Shown here: one piece after another, positions 36,201-48,838 of the stretch
Numbering within the stretch: the stretch's first letter is position 1
Layout: each line of letters begins with the position of its first letter
DNA from: Marchantia polymorpha subsp. ruderalis
Lineage: Eukaryota > Streptophyta > Marchantiopsida > Marchantiales > Marchantiaceae
NCBI GenBank assembly: GCA_037833965.1
Contig: AP031354.1
Span: 12,192,001 to 12,256,000 of the forward strand
DNA length: 64,000 bases
Reading direction: 5' to 3'
The notes under the pieces: generated by a model
What the model saw: the letters and a program-made list of their open reading frames with translations, nothing else
What the model was told of the DNA's origin: nothing
The model's database searches: none
Position numbers and translations under genes: made by a program

Positions 36201-37161
36201 TCGTGCAAGGGTCGACAGTGAAGTTTGTCATTCCAGTTACTTTGTTAGTTTTTCTGCAACCTTTCTTAGTCCTGTTTGCGCTTCATGAAGCAGGTAAGTG
36301 CTCATACTAAAGTGAAGCTTATTTACTGCCAAATTTCAGCTCCTTTGAGCTAATTTATTTGCAAATTATGAGCAGAACCACAGCCGGCGAATGATGCGAC
36401 CCCAAAAATAGCGAAGGTAGAGCCGACAGCAGGAGATTCCGAAGGAGAACCTCCGTTGAATGAAGACGACGATGATGATTTGGATGATAACGATCAAGGG
36501 GATGAGGAACCTCAAACTGACCACCTTGTCCTCGCTCAATTCGATAAGGTACAGTTAACAGTTGTGGCATTTGAGACTGGGCTTACTGCAGTATGCATTT
36601 CGTATGGGCTCTCAAAGCTGCATTGTCTGATATGTGAACCCGTAAGGTTTCTTTGTACTATGTGAAAGTTACCTTTAGACTGCTTATTACATCTCACCTT
36701 AACGTCTGCGATTTTCTCAACTATTTGCTGTGTCTAACGAATGTAGGTAACAAGGTCGAAGAATAAATGGAAGTGCACGCTAAAAGATGGAATCATGCAC
36801 TTGAATGACCGAGATATTCTCTTTGTCAAGGTGAGCATAACTTACCTAATCATTCTAGTTACATTTATTGTATTTTTCTTCTCTTGAGATCATAGTTGCT
36901 ATTTAGTTTTTTATGCTTATCTAGCTTCTCGAATTACCTCATAGTCCAGTGTTTTGAAACAAGGCTGTGTTTCATAGCTGGAAATTCGAGGGAATTCAAC
37001 GCAAGGTATTCAAGGTTCATAGTCTAAGATTCTGACATGACAGTTGAGCCCTGTTTACTCTCTTGAGTTAATCATGTTTTCCTGCCTCTGTACCTGAGGA
37101 AACTGATTGCTCTACTTGGGAATGTTTGCTGGAACAGGCGACTGGAGAGTTCGAATTTTGA
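30226..37161 (+). CDS. TFIIA-L: Transcription initiation factor IIA large subunit (TFIIA-L), 11 exons
   Basis: TFIIA stabilises TBP on the TATA box in pol II initiation. Exons: 30226-30378, 32026-32223, 32644-32874, 33036-33087, 33787-33851, 34089-34208, 34337-34513, 36113-36152, 36376-36548, 36747-36830, 37138-37161. All introns are GT-AG and all phases agree, giving 1317 nt and 438 aa (Arabidopsis about 375). The N-terminal helical domain contains VYLHVVEDVIQNVR and LWELKMMQAG. The conserved block HDLNVPYEATEEYQTPTVEM follows, then a linker with MTPQ repeats in exon 3 and the GKRKRED site in exon 6. An acidic run (NEDDDDDLDD) precedes the C-terminal beta-barrel (HLVLAQFDKV, KWKCTLKDGIMHLNDRDILF) and the end GEFEF. 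Exon 4 has a cagcag acceptor, so one Gln may be optional. Confidence 0.93.
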
Positions 37162-40100
37162 TAGCTTGAGAAGTTGCAAAAGACACTTTACACAAACCAA
37201 TGGCTATTGGTTCCATTTCTCTCAGACGTGTCTTGCTTACTGATTTTTGTTGCGGAGTGTCAAACATCCGGCAACCACACTAGCTCAGAAGGTCACGAGC
37301 AAGTCAACGCGAGGTGTGCGAAAGTCGGCCTAATGTTGTGGTCTGACAGCGGGCCATCTTATCCTTATCCAGTAGCACCATTGGAAGAGCTCATTTTGGG
37401 GAGTAGACTCGTCGAGGCAGTTCATGGGTAAATACATAGTTTTACTGCCCCGCAGTCTCAACAATATTGTGTCAATTCAACCCATTCGAGAGTCTTGATT
37501 GAGCTGATTCCTGTAAACCTCCCCCGTCGGTACCGTCTTTGTTGTCAATTGTTGGGACCTATTACCAGTCTCCTGCAGGACACAGGTGGAGGGAGGTATA
37601 TTGGATTGCGGAATCTAGTCTCACCCTGTATATTAACACTAGTTAGTGTTCTCTTCTCGGGAGAGAGTTTTGCACTAACTGAGCTGGCTGCAATTGCTAA
37701 ATAAAAGGACCAGAGGAAGTGAATGTGAACTTTGGAGTGTCTGGAGTCGGGAATCCGTGTGGACAGCGAAGTTCATCATGACGTTGGCGGAAGAGCACAT
37801 AGATACTGCGTAGCATTCGTAGTCCAGATCAACTGTATTAGCAGAAGGACAATCACAGTCAATTGCCCGAGTAGGACTCGTCAGAGTTTCATGTCATTCA
37901 TGATGAGAATATTTTTGACTCAAATTGGAGTACCGGAGAAAGGGTCGTTTATCATGTACTTTGGAACTTTGTAAGATGTTTACAAACATTAAATTCCATC
38001 TATTGGACATGTTCTTCGGGTGAGTGGTAGATTTACTGAAGTTATGCATAATGCGCACACAGTTCGTGTGCCCAAAGATTATGAGCAAGCAACGCATTGC
38101 TACGGTAGACTCACAATACGCCAACCTTCGCCAGAACGCCTCTACTGGTTCTACTGTTATCTCCCGGAGCCTAAAAATTGTCATGTTGCATGAGTTATCG
38201 GAAAATGGAAGTGGAGAGTGATCGGTGTGACTCTGGATGAGCATTATATGTTCCTGGAACACGATGTAACGTCTCCTTGATCACTTACTGCCGAAATCAC
38301 TCATTCACCGACCCTCGAGAGAACAGATTGTCTCTCCTTACCCGCTGTCGTGGAAATTATTATCTCCTAGTGATATTCCAGGCACTTGCAGACTATTCCA
38401 GATCAATAAATCGCCTGCACGAAGTGTGGAGGTTTCACTTTTTGGCCCAAAGTTATACTGTACATCTCCTCGCAATAATCGAATCAAAACATTCAAAGTC
38501 ATCATGCTCTACGTTCACCTGTTGGAATTTGTTATTAAAATGTCTCGTCCTAGATGTCATCTAGCTGCACCACCGAGGTAGCTTTCGTTATGATAGTGGT
38601 GGCGGCCATCTTTTATCTCTTCCTCTGCAAAGTCCACATACTTTTCCAAATACTTTTGCACCGTGAATGTTCCACAGTGATGCAAGCTATAGATCATCGA
38701 CACCTCCTGGATTCAACTGCCTCAACATGATTGAGCCTTGAATGATTCCGGGCATCTCAAGGGTAGGTGTTGATTGCGCACCAAATTTATTGGGAACTGT
38801 CCGTGCCAACTACCAGAAGACTGTTCCCGAACTGAAGTACTGGCTGGTTGTTGACATTGGAAATTTAGATCATATCGCTGACAGCACATCTGGGAATGTT
38901 ATGAAAGGGAGCTTCTCCCAAGACTCTCGTACTGGTTTCAACACCTTGAAATCCCTATAAATAAACGTGAAGCCCCTCACACTTAACTCATGGTATTAAT
39001 CACTTTAATGTGCGCGTTTTGCTCCGAGTTTTAGTACCATTTTCTTCACTTAAGTAATCTTCGGCAAACTACAAATTACTGGTTTCTATCTTGAGGCTGT
39101 TGTGAATAAGCCACGAGGGTATAGCCATCAATATCACATTCATAAAATCATACTTTCTAAATTGTACGAACTTCGCTGCAAACATTTTTGCCAAGGTGGA
39201 AAGCAAGACGTAAGGCAAATAGGCGATGGCCCTGCGTTTGTTTCCGGCAAACTGATACCAATTGGCGTATCCGCGCAGTTCGGTTCTTCAAACAAGTGGT
39301 GTTTCCCGAAGTTTTCCTTTGTTGAATTCGTTTACCATTATTGTAGGAAGCCTGAAATTTATTCTTAACTGTGGTATTCATTTTTATTTGGATCTTGGAA
39401 TCACATCTATGATAGTTAAAACAGCTTGCAAAATTTAAAAACCTTACCCGCTTTATTGCCATTATTATTATTGTGTACCTCTATTGAAACAGAATGGTTT
39501 CATGTTATTTTATTAATGATAAGTTTCCTTTAAAAAAATTTCTTTAGTCCCTTTCTGGTCTCAATTACTTAACAGTATTTACTAACAAAATGATTCCAAA
39601 TTCTTCTCACCATTTTCCCTCTCCATTTGGTCGACTCTAAACACAAAGAGTTAAACTGTTCACGCTGTCGTGAAAAAGACCTCGGCATATATGATGTAAA
39701 TATTCCAGCACTTCTCCATCTCCCCCTCACTATTTATAAACTGTTCTGATTATTGACTTTCACTATGCGAAAATATCTTCGAATAATTTTCTTATCGTAT
39801 CCAAATATTACGAACTGTCTAATCTCTCATGATCTAACGTGATTGATATGAACTTCATAACAACAAAAGTAGAAAATTCTTTCCCCTACATTATCTTGTT
39901 GAGATGTCATCACCATTCATGAGCCTTAGATTCTCTCATATTATTCTACATTTGATGTCTGTCCAGATGCCTCTCCCCTTCGCTCTTGTTATGGCTTCTT
40001 GGCCTGGTACACTGCTTGGCCAAATGAGATACACACCAGTCTCTCACAGGAAGGGTAAGGAGGAGATGTGAACAAGAATATTCATCAGCAACATCCACTC

Positions 40101-43100
40101 TTTTGAGCTTCCAAGAATCCCAAAATTCCCAACATGAGGCCAACGACGTGCATGAGCGGATCAAAAGGTTACGGGACTAGCTCTAGAGCGTCATCAATAC
40201 TGACCACTCATGGCTAGAGCTTTTCCAGGATCTGCAGCAAGGAAATTTCGAACACACATCAACTCAGATGTTGCGCCCTCAGGATAGCTAGGTGCAAAGT
40301 CTAGACTACAGGAGGCGACGTCGATTGGTGCGTTATCACAACAGTCAAAAGTGAGAACTCCTCGCCTCGGCGTCAGGAGCAGATACTGCAAGGCGATAAA
40401 GAAATCTGCACAGCTGCGTCTCGTCGCTCGCTCCAGCAGAGCCTCTCGAGCATCAGATAAGCAAATGTGGCCAGACATTTCTCGCGAGTCCCGAGCAACG
40501 TTCGACCGGACGTAGGCTAAGACCTACGACGCAGTTCACTTCGTTGTGGTCTTGTCGGTCAACTAACCTTCCGTGCGGTCGTCTACAACCTCTGTCTTTC
40601 CCCATCCATGAATTTCTAGTTTGATCAGAGCGCTGATTATTATTAATTTACCTTTCTTCGTTGCAGCTCTTTGTCTCCCACCTCGTCCGACCTTTGTATG
40701 ATGCTTTCACTCGTCTAGTAAACGAACCAAGATTTGTTTGTTTCCGCATCTTTGATTGTTTCGACTCATACCTTCTCATTCTCTTTTGAGACTCCCTTTT
40801 TGCTATTTACATTGACTCCCCTCCTCCCGCAAATAACTTTAGAAACTTTTCTGATGAATGGTCTTGCCATCGTTCTTTCTATTCCATGCATCTCACTTTT
40901 TTCTACGTCGCTTGATCGTCAGTGAGTTCAGATTTTTGTTATTCCTTTTGTTATACCATGCATCTCACTTTTTCCCTTTTTCTCTTTTTCTTGCTTGTCT
41001 TTGAGATTAAATTTGGTTTGACGGAAGTTACTGGATTTATCGATGGGCAGCGAACCTTGTTATTCAACCATGAGACTTTGAGTGAATGGAATGAAGTAGG
41101 GAAATTCCAATGCTGCACCAGGAGTAGTGAAAGGATGCCATGATCTCTCCGTAGAAGGCAAAGGAAGCCACACAAAAAAATTACCCTCGAGAGCTAGAGG
41201 CTAATGAGACGAGGACCTTCACGCTCTGAATAACATGTCTGCTTGTCCATTCGCCCTTCGACTTGAGTCGAGATGTCCAACGGGGATGAGAGATGCAAAG
41301 TGTATATATATATATTATATCGGCCTGGATTGTATTGCTACGATTCTATTTACGTCCATCGGCTGTAGTACTGAAGCTAATATGCCAGTGATTACTCCAC
41401 GTTATATCCATGTTCCAGCTCGCTCGCTCGATTCTTCTGAAAATATACAATAAAAGTCAATGTCATGAAATACATGTGTGTGCTAGTTATGGTGAATTCT
41501 AAGATCAAACACAAGAACGTACTATTGACTTGTGAACAAAATTTTTAAAATTTTGTTCAAAAGTCATCAAAAGGAATCAGCCTGCATCACAGTAATACAT
41601 ATGCGAATATCATATCTGTCTTGGTCAAAGGCAAATAAGTTTTTCATTATATCATGAGACGTGATTTTTCATGCTTAAAGCAACATATCCTAATAAAATA
41701 AAAGTGGATGGTTGTAGATATTGGTATCTGTCTTGGTCAAAGGCAAATAAGTTTTTCATTATATCATGAGTCATGATTTTTCATGCTTAAAGCAACATGT
41801 CCAAAAAAAATAAAAGTGGATGGTTATAGGTATTGGTATCGCCAAGATCTTGGTAAAAAAGCTGCAAATATAATCCTCTACAAAGTCCAGCAGCTTTCAA
41901 GCAAAAATAATTTGATGATTAAAAAATTATTTTCAATTGTTGATAAATTCGATCCAATTCCTCACTCTTAAAACTATGAACGCCTATGATATATATATAT
42001 ATATACATATATATATATTTATTTTGATGAAAGATGAAGTCCGCTTTTCAAATAATCAAATAATTTTCCTTTTTTCATTCTAGGAAAAAAACCATAGATT
42101 GCAATGACTATTATTTTCAATAAAGTTCATTTGTTCTTCTTTCTTTGAAAAAAACATCTTCATAAAATCATTTAAATTACATATTTTAGACAATCAATTC
42201 TTAGTCTTAAGTGCTTTTAATGTGTCAAATTATATTTTACTGGATAATTAAGCAGTATTTACACTAATTCATTAGCAAGATTATCTTTGAAACTCTATTA
42301 AATTATCAAAGATAAAACTAGATTTTTATAATACTAGAATACAAATTAGAAAAATTATGAAAACATAGAATAGAAAAATTCTTTCAATCAGGAAAATAAA
42401 GACATACATTTTAAAGTTTAACTATATGATAAATAAAAATATCATCTGAAGAATACCATTTATGACATTCATACATCACAAGGTAGGTATCTTGGAAACA
42501 ATCATTTTATTACACTACATTTATAGTTTGAGCATTTATGTACAAACGTTTGTTGAATCAATCTAGATTCAAAATATTGTTGAACATTTACACACTTAAT
42601 ACGTTATCACATTGCATCTACGCTTCATATCCTTATTCAAATCTAAGAATTAGAAAACTGATATCATCAATTTCAAAGAGATTCCACTTCTATGTTTTTA
42701 TCACAATTTTTATTCCTCCCATCATTGCATACTTTAGAATAAATATTTGAAAACAATTTCAACAAATTTAATCTAAATGTTTCACAAAATTGACAAATCA
42801 CGTTCATGTATTTTACGCAATGCAAATTTTCAACAAGTAGATTTTCTTTTTATCATAAATGTAAGGTTAGTCAAATTCATCTTTAAAGTATAAATTACTA
42901 TCTAAAAACTATCATTTATTAAGAGATGAAATCTTTGCATCATATTTGTTTTATCAGGATTGTATATCTTTCAACTAGTTTAATATGAAACGCTGATAAT
43001 TACAATACCACCTATAATTCATGTGTACAAATTTGCTTGTGAAGAGAATTCTAACTAAGAGAATTCTTCATGGGTCGTGATAATCAAGCTTCTGATGTTG

Positions 43101-43500
43101 CAAACACATAATTCAATGAACATCTTAATTGTGTTTGATTTTTCATATATTAGAGCTCATATGCAAAGCTCAACATTGGATGTTCATGTACATGTTCAGA
43201 CTCATTCATGCTCATGAATCTTGGATGATAATGACTTTAACATTAGCTTTCATGGATGGGCAAGAGTGATTATTGTTTCTTGATGGATATGAACAGAATT
43301 AGCTTCCAAATAGATTCAAAATCCATGCCTATCAATGCTTATTGAGACATGGATATCAAACTATTTACAATGTATTAACATGACACGTGTAATTGGTGTT
43401 GAACTCATGGAGTGAAAAAAGAGTGCACGCAAATTAAATTGTTTCATGCTTTCATTATTTTTATGAATGTTTAGACACTAGTTTTTGAAATTTTATGTGC
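37162..43500. other. Intergenic; no gene recognised
   Basis: From 37.2 to about 41.4 kb composition is ordinary. Frames such as 40194-40478 (minus) have no recognisable motif. From about 41.5 kb the DNA turns AT-rich, with TA runs near 41305 and 41990-42016, a 112-bp duplication, and then the hAT relic. Confidence 0.45.
41613..41838. repeat. 112-bp tandem duplication
   Basis: The unit starting tatctgtcttggtcaaaggc at 41613 is repeated from 41725 with a few substitutions (for example gagacgtga against gagtcatga). Confidence 0.9.
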
Positions 43501-43559
43501 AATTGTGTTATTCAGATGAAGACATCTAGCTCTAATTCATCAAATGCAGAAGTAATTGA

Positions 43560-45130
43560 GAAGTAACTAAAAAATACATTGCAAAATTACGTCGATCTTG
43601 TCTTTCTGATGCTCAAAAATCATGCTGATCTGAACTGTGCTCTTTGAAAAAAATTTGACATTGTGCAAAAACATGGTATGAACTACACTTACGCATCGTG
43701 ATTCAGCTGCAAGAAATTATACACAATCAAAAAAATCACGGTTTTTAGCATCATGAGGAATCAATCATAAGTTTCTTCAAGGTTGAAAAATCCAAAAAAT
43801 AGAGCAATGAATGTATTTTCAACAAATAACATCTTCACTACATATGATAAAAAAAAATGACGTTAGCTTCTAACAACTTTTGCGCAATTGATCTTTGACC
43901 ATTTGAATCGATAGTTAGAAAGTATTGGAAAAAGCTTGTTCAAACAATTCTAGACATAGGTGTTGCAAGTAATTAGCTATTCTTTATTGATGATTTATTG
44001 TTTTAATCATTTATTGCCAATTACGATTTCAACTCACTAAATGAAGTGACGGGTTAAAGTGGCAAAGCGTCTTAGAAAAACACATTGATATTGATAAAAT
44101 TATGACAAACATACTTCTTTTCTAAACAAAAGATATAAAAAAAGCTTACATTTCTATCACGACATATTATATCGATGAAAAATTTGTTTTGTCAGATACA
44201 TTTATCATGAAATACTCATGTGAGACGTATTTGAGATTAAATCACACATACATACATGAATGAAGATGACATTTCAATTGTGTTTGATTTGTTAAGATAT
44301 ATATATCATGAAATTGTGAATTGTGTTATCTATGTTCCTAATTACAAAACAAGTCGATGAAAAAAAATCAGGTTCTTTTATCAACTGCTTGATGAGTCCA
44401 ACATGATGGCTCTATACACTCTCATTGATGTTTGTAAAAATTTGATCGCATATTTTATAAAATCAAATCTTCAATCAAAGTTTTCAAAGATGTTCAAATA
44501 AAAAAATGCAACAAGATGCAACTCACTATATAATTGCTATGGATACATTGAAGAAAAAAGATTCAATGCGGAAAGTTAACCAATCCCAAATATCTTTTGA
44601 GACAATCAATTGACTTGTTGACAATTTTTTAGAAGCTAGTTATTGATTTTAAACAATGCAAGAAGTTTACACTGCAGAATGTTGTATTTAGGCAATTTCA
44701 ATTATTGAAGCATCCAACACATGTTGACAACAATGTGATTAAAGACAAAGATGTTGTTCACAAGAACAAAAATTAACATTCAATCAAAGATGGTTAGTGT
44801 CTTTTAACAACCTTACTGCAAGCAAAGATGGAGCGCGGCGTGCTTCATGTTGTAGCAACACTTTTGGATCCTGTGATGAGGACGAATCTTGTCATATGCG
44901 CAAGATGGAGGTGACCTCCATCTTACGCATTACCTCTATGTTTGATGTTTTAATAACTAACATCAAAACAAAATCAATGACACTTATGCGATAAATTGAC
45001 ACTAGAAAGAATTTGAGAATTTTTAGATCACAAGAAAGATGATTCACATACCCTCGCAAAAGAAGCCTTGTATTGATGACATTAACTCTATGTACGATGA
45101 GTTTGAGTAAAACATTCAAGGCAATGAGAC
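43560..45130 (+). pseudogene. Decayed hAT-family transposase
   Basis: No open frame survives, but hAT landmarks appear in order across several frames. About 44144-44233 reads AYISITTYYIDEKFVLSD, matching the catalytic-domain segment that in intact members reads like a T-x-H-Y-I-D block. About 44450-44560 reads NLIAYFIKSNLQSKF, then ATRCNSLYN, the TRWNS signature with Trp changed to Cys (ACA AGA TGC AAC TCA at 44509-44523). About 44845-44880 reads VLHVVATLLDP, the conserved ATxLDP block. A possible damaged BED-finger region lies near 43580-43760. Limits are approximate and terminal inverted repeats were not found. The protein would have moved a cut-and-paste DNA transposon; this copy is dead. 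Confidence 0.6.
44896..44930. repeat. 35-bp near-perfect palindrome inside the hAT relic
   Basis: 17-bp arms (44896-44912 and 44914-44930) around a single central G, with one mismatch (C44901/A44925). The central part is AAGATGGAGGT-G-ACCTCCATCTT. It lies just after the ATLLDP coding block. Confidence 0.9.
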
Positions 45131-46730
45131 TGAAACATTAGTCGTTAGCAATCTTAACATGCTTATCAAGCTTAAATTTAGCATGTATGAGACATACAAG
45201 ATCAATGATCTAAATAATCTAATCATTGTGAAAGTGAGCTCAACATTTCTAGTGAATTAAGATACAATTGCTAAATTCAATATACTCTTGTGAAGTAAGT
45301 ACTCGCATTCTCCATCATGTCGTGAATGGCTAGTTCAATTTTTTGCATCCTCAGATTGAGCTTCAAATCAAAGTCAAAGTTCTTGGATGTAAGTACCAAA
45401 TCTAGTAACAATGAACAACCTTTTGTTTTTCGGATCCAATCAAGATTTGGTGACGTCTAATAATCTACATTACAACATTATTGAATATATAGACACAATT
45501 TGAATAGCAAGCTTGGACATAGGTAGTTGCCAATGATTATGATCAAGCTAGGAATACGAATTTGTATTAAATATTGAAATCTACTCATATGTTTATCTAA
45601 ATACTAATTTTTTTTGTAAACTGACATAATTCTTAATTACTTGTAAATTTCTTCCACAAAATGATTACTAATTTTTTGTTTATGCTACACAAATCTAGCA
45701 TCAAAGGAAAAATTTGAACGCTTATTATGATTTTTTACATTCGTTGTGAGCAATCTTAAAATTTGGAATTTCCAGAGATCCAAATATGTTAGATGACATC
45801 TTAGAATATAAATATGAAAAAGTCTAGCTAACTATGAACAAATGTATAAAATTTTTCACTTGTATGATGGGCTGCCTTTGAAACATCTACAATAATATAC
45901 TTGTACAGCAGTAACTCTGCTGACTAAAAATAATTATTACGCTTTAGAACTAGACCAATACATGAATTAATTTTACCAAAATAAGTCCATATCTTATATT
46001 CAAGATACTTTTCATCTTCCTTAAGATAAAATACTTAAAGAATAAAAAAATCTAAATGGGTGAGACAAACACATTTAGATAAATATCAATGAATTTCTAT
46101 AAGCAGATAGGGTGTATTGTATTTCAAATTTTACTAGAAGATCTAAAAATTTGTAGAAATACTGCGTTCATGTTTTTCCCGTGTTTTGTGCAGAAAAAGT
46201 TAATCATCAGGTTACATAATTCAGAGTGTTTTTTTTCTGCGTTTGAACTTGGACTCTACTCGGGCCTCAGACCGTTCAACCTGCCGTGCACTCTTGAACC
46301 TACATGTAGTTGTACATATCAATCCTTTACACCGGTTTGCTCAGCCCTTTTTCTTTCTCCCCCTACGGATATAGCCTAATCACTAAATGCGAAGTTTATT
46401 TCTATCAATTGCCTTTTTCTTTTCCGTTTGTGAGGACAATAGAGGAAGCCACGATAGGTATTGCATGGAGGACATTAGTCGATGAACATTTGAAGACGTA
46501 TTTTCATGTGGGTGTACATCAAATTTAAGAAAAATAGTAAATTCACTCGTTAAAACAGGGACACCGAGATATATATACAGCACAAAGAATGGGAGTACCC
46601 CATCAAGTCTTATAGGCTTGAATCCGAAGGGGTAACGTGCATCACAATGGGAAAAAATCCAATTGCACCAGAGATATCCAAACTACCCGGTAAAAAATAT
46701 CATCCAGCAGTGGATACGCATCAGTGAAAA
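45131..46730. other. AT-rich intergenic DNA
   Basis: AT-rich with many short frames and nothing recognisable. It may include the 3' part of the hAT relic, but no conserved C-terminal dimerisation motif could be picked out. Confidence 0.45.
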
Positions 46731-47548
46731 CTAATCGATGTTGCTCTCTCTATCAAAGAGGATGAACTTTCCTTCAACGTCAAGTAAGAAGAAGGACATC
46801 TGACTAAAAAGAACGAGGCGAAGTGGACTGTTGACGAAGACAGGGACATGAATGACTGGGAGGTGAGTCAGGCGCGACTTGAATCTTAGCATTGAATAAT
46901 GTGGTCCGGAAACGCTCAGCACAATGTACTTTAAAGTGAACATCACCAGGACGAGAGTGGGACAAAAGCCCTCTGCGCTCTGTTCAGATCGAAATTAAAT
47001 ATTTCGCCGTGTTTGGCAAGCGAGAAGACGGTTGTGAATATGTTTTCTGCGTCGGCAGAATATTCTGCCTCCTCGCTTGTCATGGTATGGACGACTGAAG
47101 TCAAATCCTCGACAGATTCAGAGGAATCATCGTGCTTGATGTGTACCTGGTGGGAACACTTGGCAGACGATAATTTCGAACCGCCCCTGACAATGGAGCC
47201 CAGACTTTGCAAACACTTGTTACGACATTCTTGGACGACTAATAAATCACAGCGCAAAATTTTGCTTATTTTAGCCCGCACTCGTCTTCGAATGCCACTC
47301 GAAGTGCATGGGGCGGCCATCCCTTCAAGCCAGATGGCCCAAAAAGGGTGGAAATCGAGAGCCGAAAAAGGTGAAAGCCCATCTTCTGAGCCTACTCCAA
47401 TCCCGAGCTGCAGCCAATGACTCAATCCTCTCGCGTGCCCTAAATCGAGAAAACTACAAACGCGAAGGCATGACATGGACCGCGAGATGGCGTGAGAGGG
47501 AGTAAATGGAGCAAATAATGAACTGGTGAACATGGAGATTGTGCACAT
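46731..47548 (-). CDS. Unrecognised possible exons on the minus strand
   Basis: Two adjoining frames: 47548-46943 (201 codons) and 46946-46731 (71 codons). The second continues from the first in another frame with an overlap of a few bases, so an intron or frameshift would be needed. The composition is clearly less AT-rich than the left neighbour. The first contains an acidic stretch near residues 140-175; the second is hydrophobic. I recognise no domain. They could be downstream exons of the ATG-initiated frame at 48230. An opposite-strand frame at 47013-47420 makes the call weak. Confidence 0.22.
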
Positions 47549-47666
47549 AGACCCAGAGGCCGGGCACCAACGGGAAAACGGGGAGTTCGAAATTGGGAGG
47601 TCTAGCTACCTTCGAGCTGATGCATGTGGATGGCTCTGGTCTGCAGCTTATCCCCACCACCGAACC

Positions 47667-48230
47667 TCAAAGCGAAAACTTTCTTGCGAAAGAAGACAAG
47701 GCCCGATCCGTCATCGGAGCGGGGCGATCAGAGCAATCTATCCCCGGAGACGATGGGGGTGTGGCCACTAATGCCAATGAATGAGAGAAAGAGAGGAGGT
47801 CAGAGCGCAGGGCCGGCGATGAGTGCTCCCATTGGCCACTCCGTTGAATGTCACGCCAGCCTCTGAATTCAAACCTCTGAATATGATTATGGCCGAGTTC
47901 AAAACTAGATGACAGATCTGTTCTGGTCCCTAGCCCCGCCCACCTTGTCCCTCGGCCCAGAGTCGGCCGCACTGCTGATGCTGTTGCTGTTGCTGCTGCC
48001 AGCCCTGGTCCGTAGGGTTGACATTGGTGGGCAAGCATGGCAAGATCTGGAGCATCGGATCGCGGTATCTGAGAGCTCTGCGGAGTACGGTCCCAGTCAA
48101 ACTGCTCGTCGAGCTCTTGCCTGCTCGAGTGGCGTGGTCCCACCATCCGGCCCATCGGCATCAGCAGCAGCAGAAGCGGGTGAGGTAGGGTTGGTTCTGC
48201 TGCAGTTGTAGGTGATTCTTTGCCGCCCAT
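47667..48230 (-). CDS. Possible first exon of an unrecognised gene, divergent from the coiled-coil gene
   Basis: Starts with ATG at 48230 in a good plant context (ACAATGGGCGGC) after a pyrimidine-rich minus-strand leader (about 48240-48420), as in plant 5' UTRs. The 187-codon frame has an Ala/Thr run (near residues 78-86) from a GCAGCAGCAACAGC-type repeat and no recognised domain. A splice donor of the form ACAAG/GTGGGC near 47944 would end a first exon after about 95 codons, so the full frame is probably not the real protein. It would share a promoter region with the gene at 49960. Confidence 0.3.
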   Translation of the reverse strand: MGGKESPTTAAEPTLPHPLLLLLMPMGRMVGPRHSSRQELDEQFDWDRTPQSSQIPRSDAPDLAMLAHQCQPYGPGLAAATATASAVRPTLGRGTRWAGLGTRTDLSSSFELGHNHIQRFEFRGWRDIQRSGQWEHSSPALRSDLLSFSHSLALVATPPSSPGIDCSDRPAPMTDRALSSFARKFSL

Positions 48231-48838
48231 TGTAAGGTCCCGTTTCTCTCCTGTAGGGTTTTAGCCGGAATCTGAGGGTGTGGGGGGTTTGAGGGCTTTG
48301 TTAATGGGCGAGTCGCTCCTGCTGGTTTGGGGTTGGAGTTGGGGCTTTGGAGGAAAGGGGAAAGGCAAGGAAAAGAGAACAAAAGAGGCGGAGGCCAACG
48401 CTGCGGCCGTCGTTGTCGTTCTGTTGTAGATTTGTTTGGTGCTAGAGTTCACCACAAGAAGACAGGCTCGCGAGGGGGCCCCAAGAATCGAACGTGCTTG
48501 TGGCTTGAGAACGAGTTGCGACTGCGGAATTTTATCATCTGGGGCCCTTTGATCTTCTACAGGTCCAGGGTAGTTTGTTGGATTTCGAGCAGGATTCCTT
48601 GGCGTGCAGTGGCCTTCGGATGGGTTGGACCGGACTGGACTAAACCGGAGAAGAATGCATGCATGGCTGCAGAGCTGTGCAGTGGTGCTGTTTGTTGTTG
48701 ACATTCTCTAGCAGGAAGGTGTAACCGAAGAGGCGAGCTCTGATTCCTCGCTCGCTTGCTTGCTTGATTTCCACGGACTCCACGAGGAGGAGACGGCGGA
48801 GAAGGTGATCAAGCACACAGGACAGACAAACAACTCAG

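Noticed and set aside
40194..40478. 94-codon minus-strand frame
   Set aside because: No similarity or domain, no neighbouring exon signals; probably chance.
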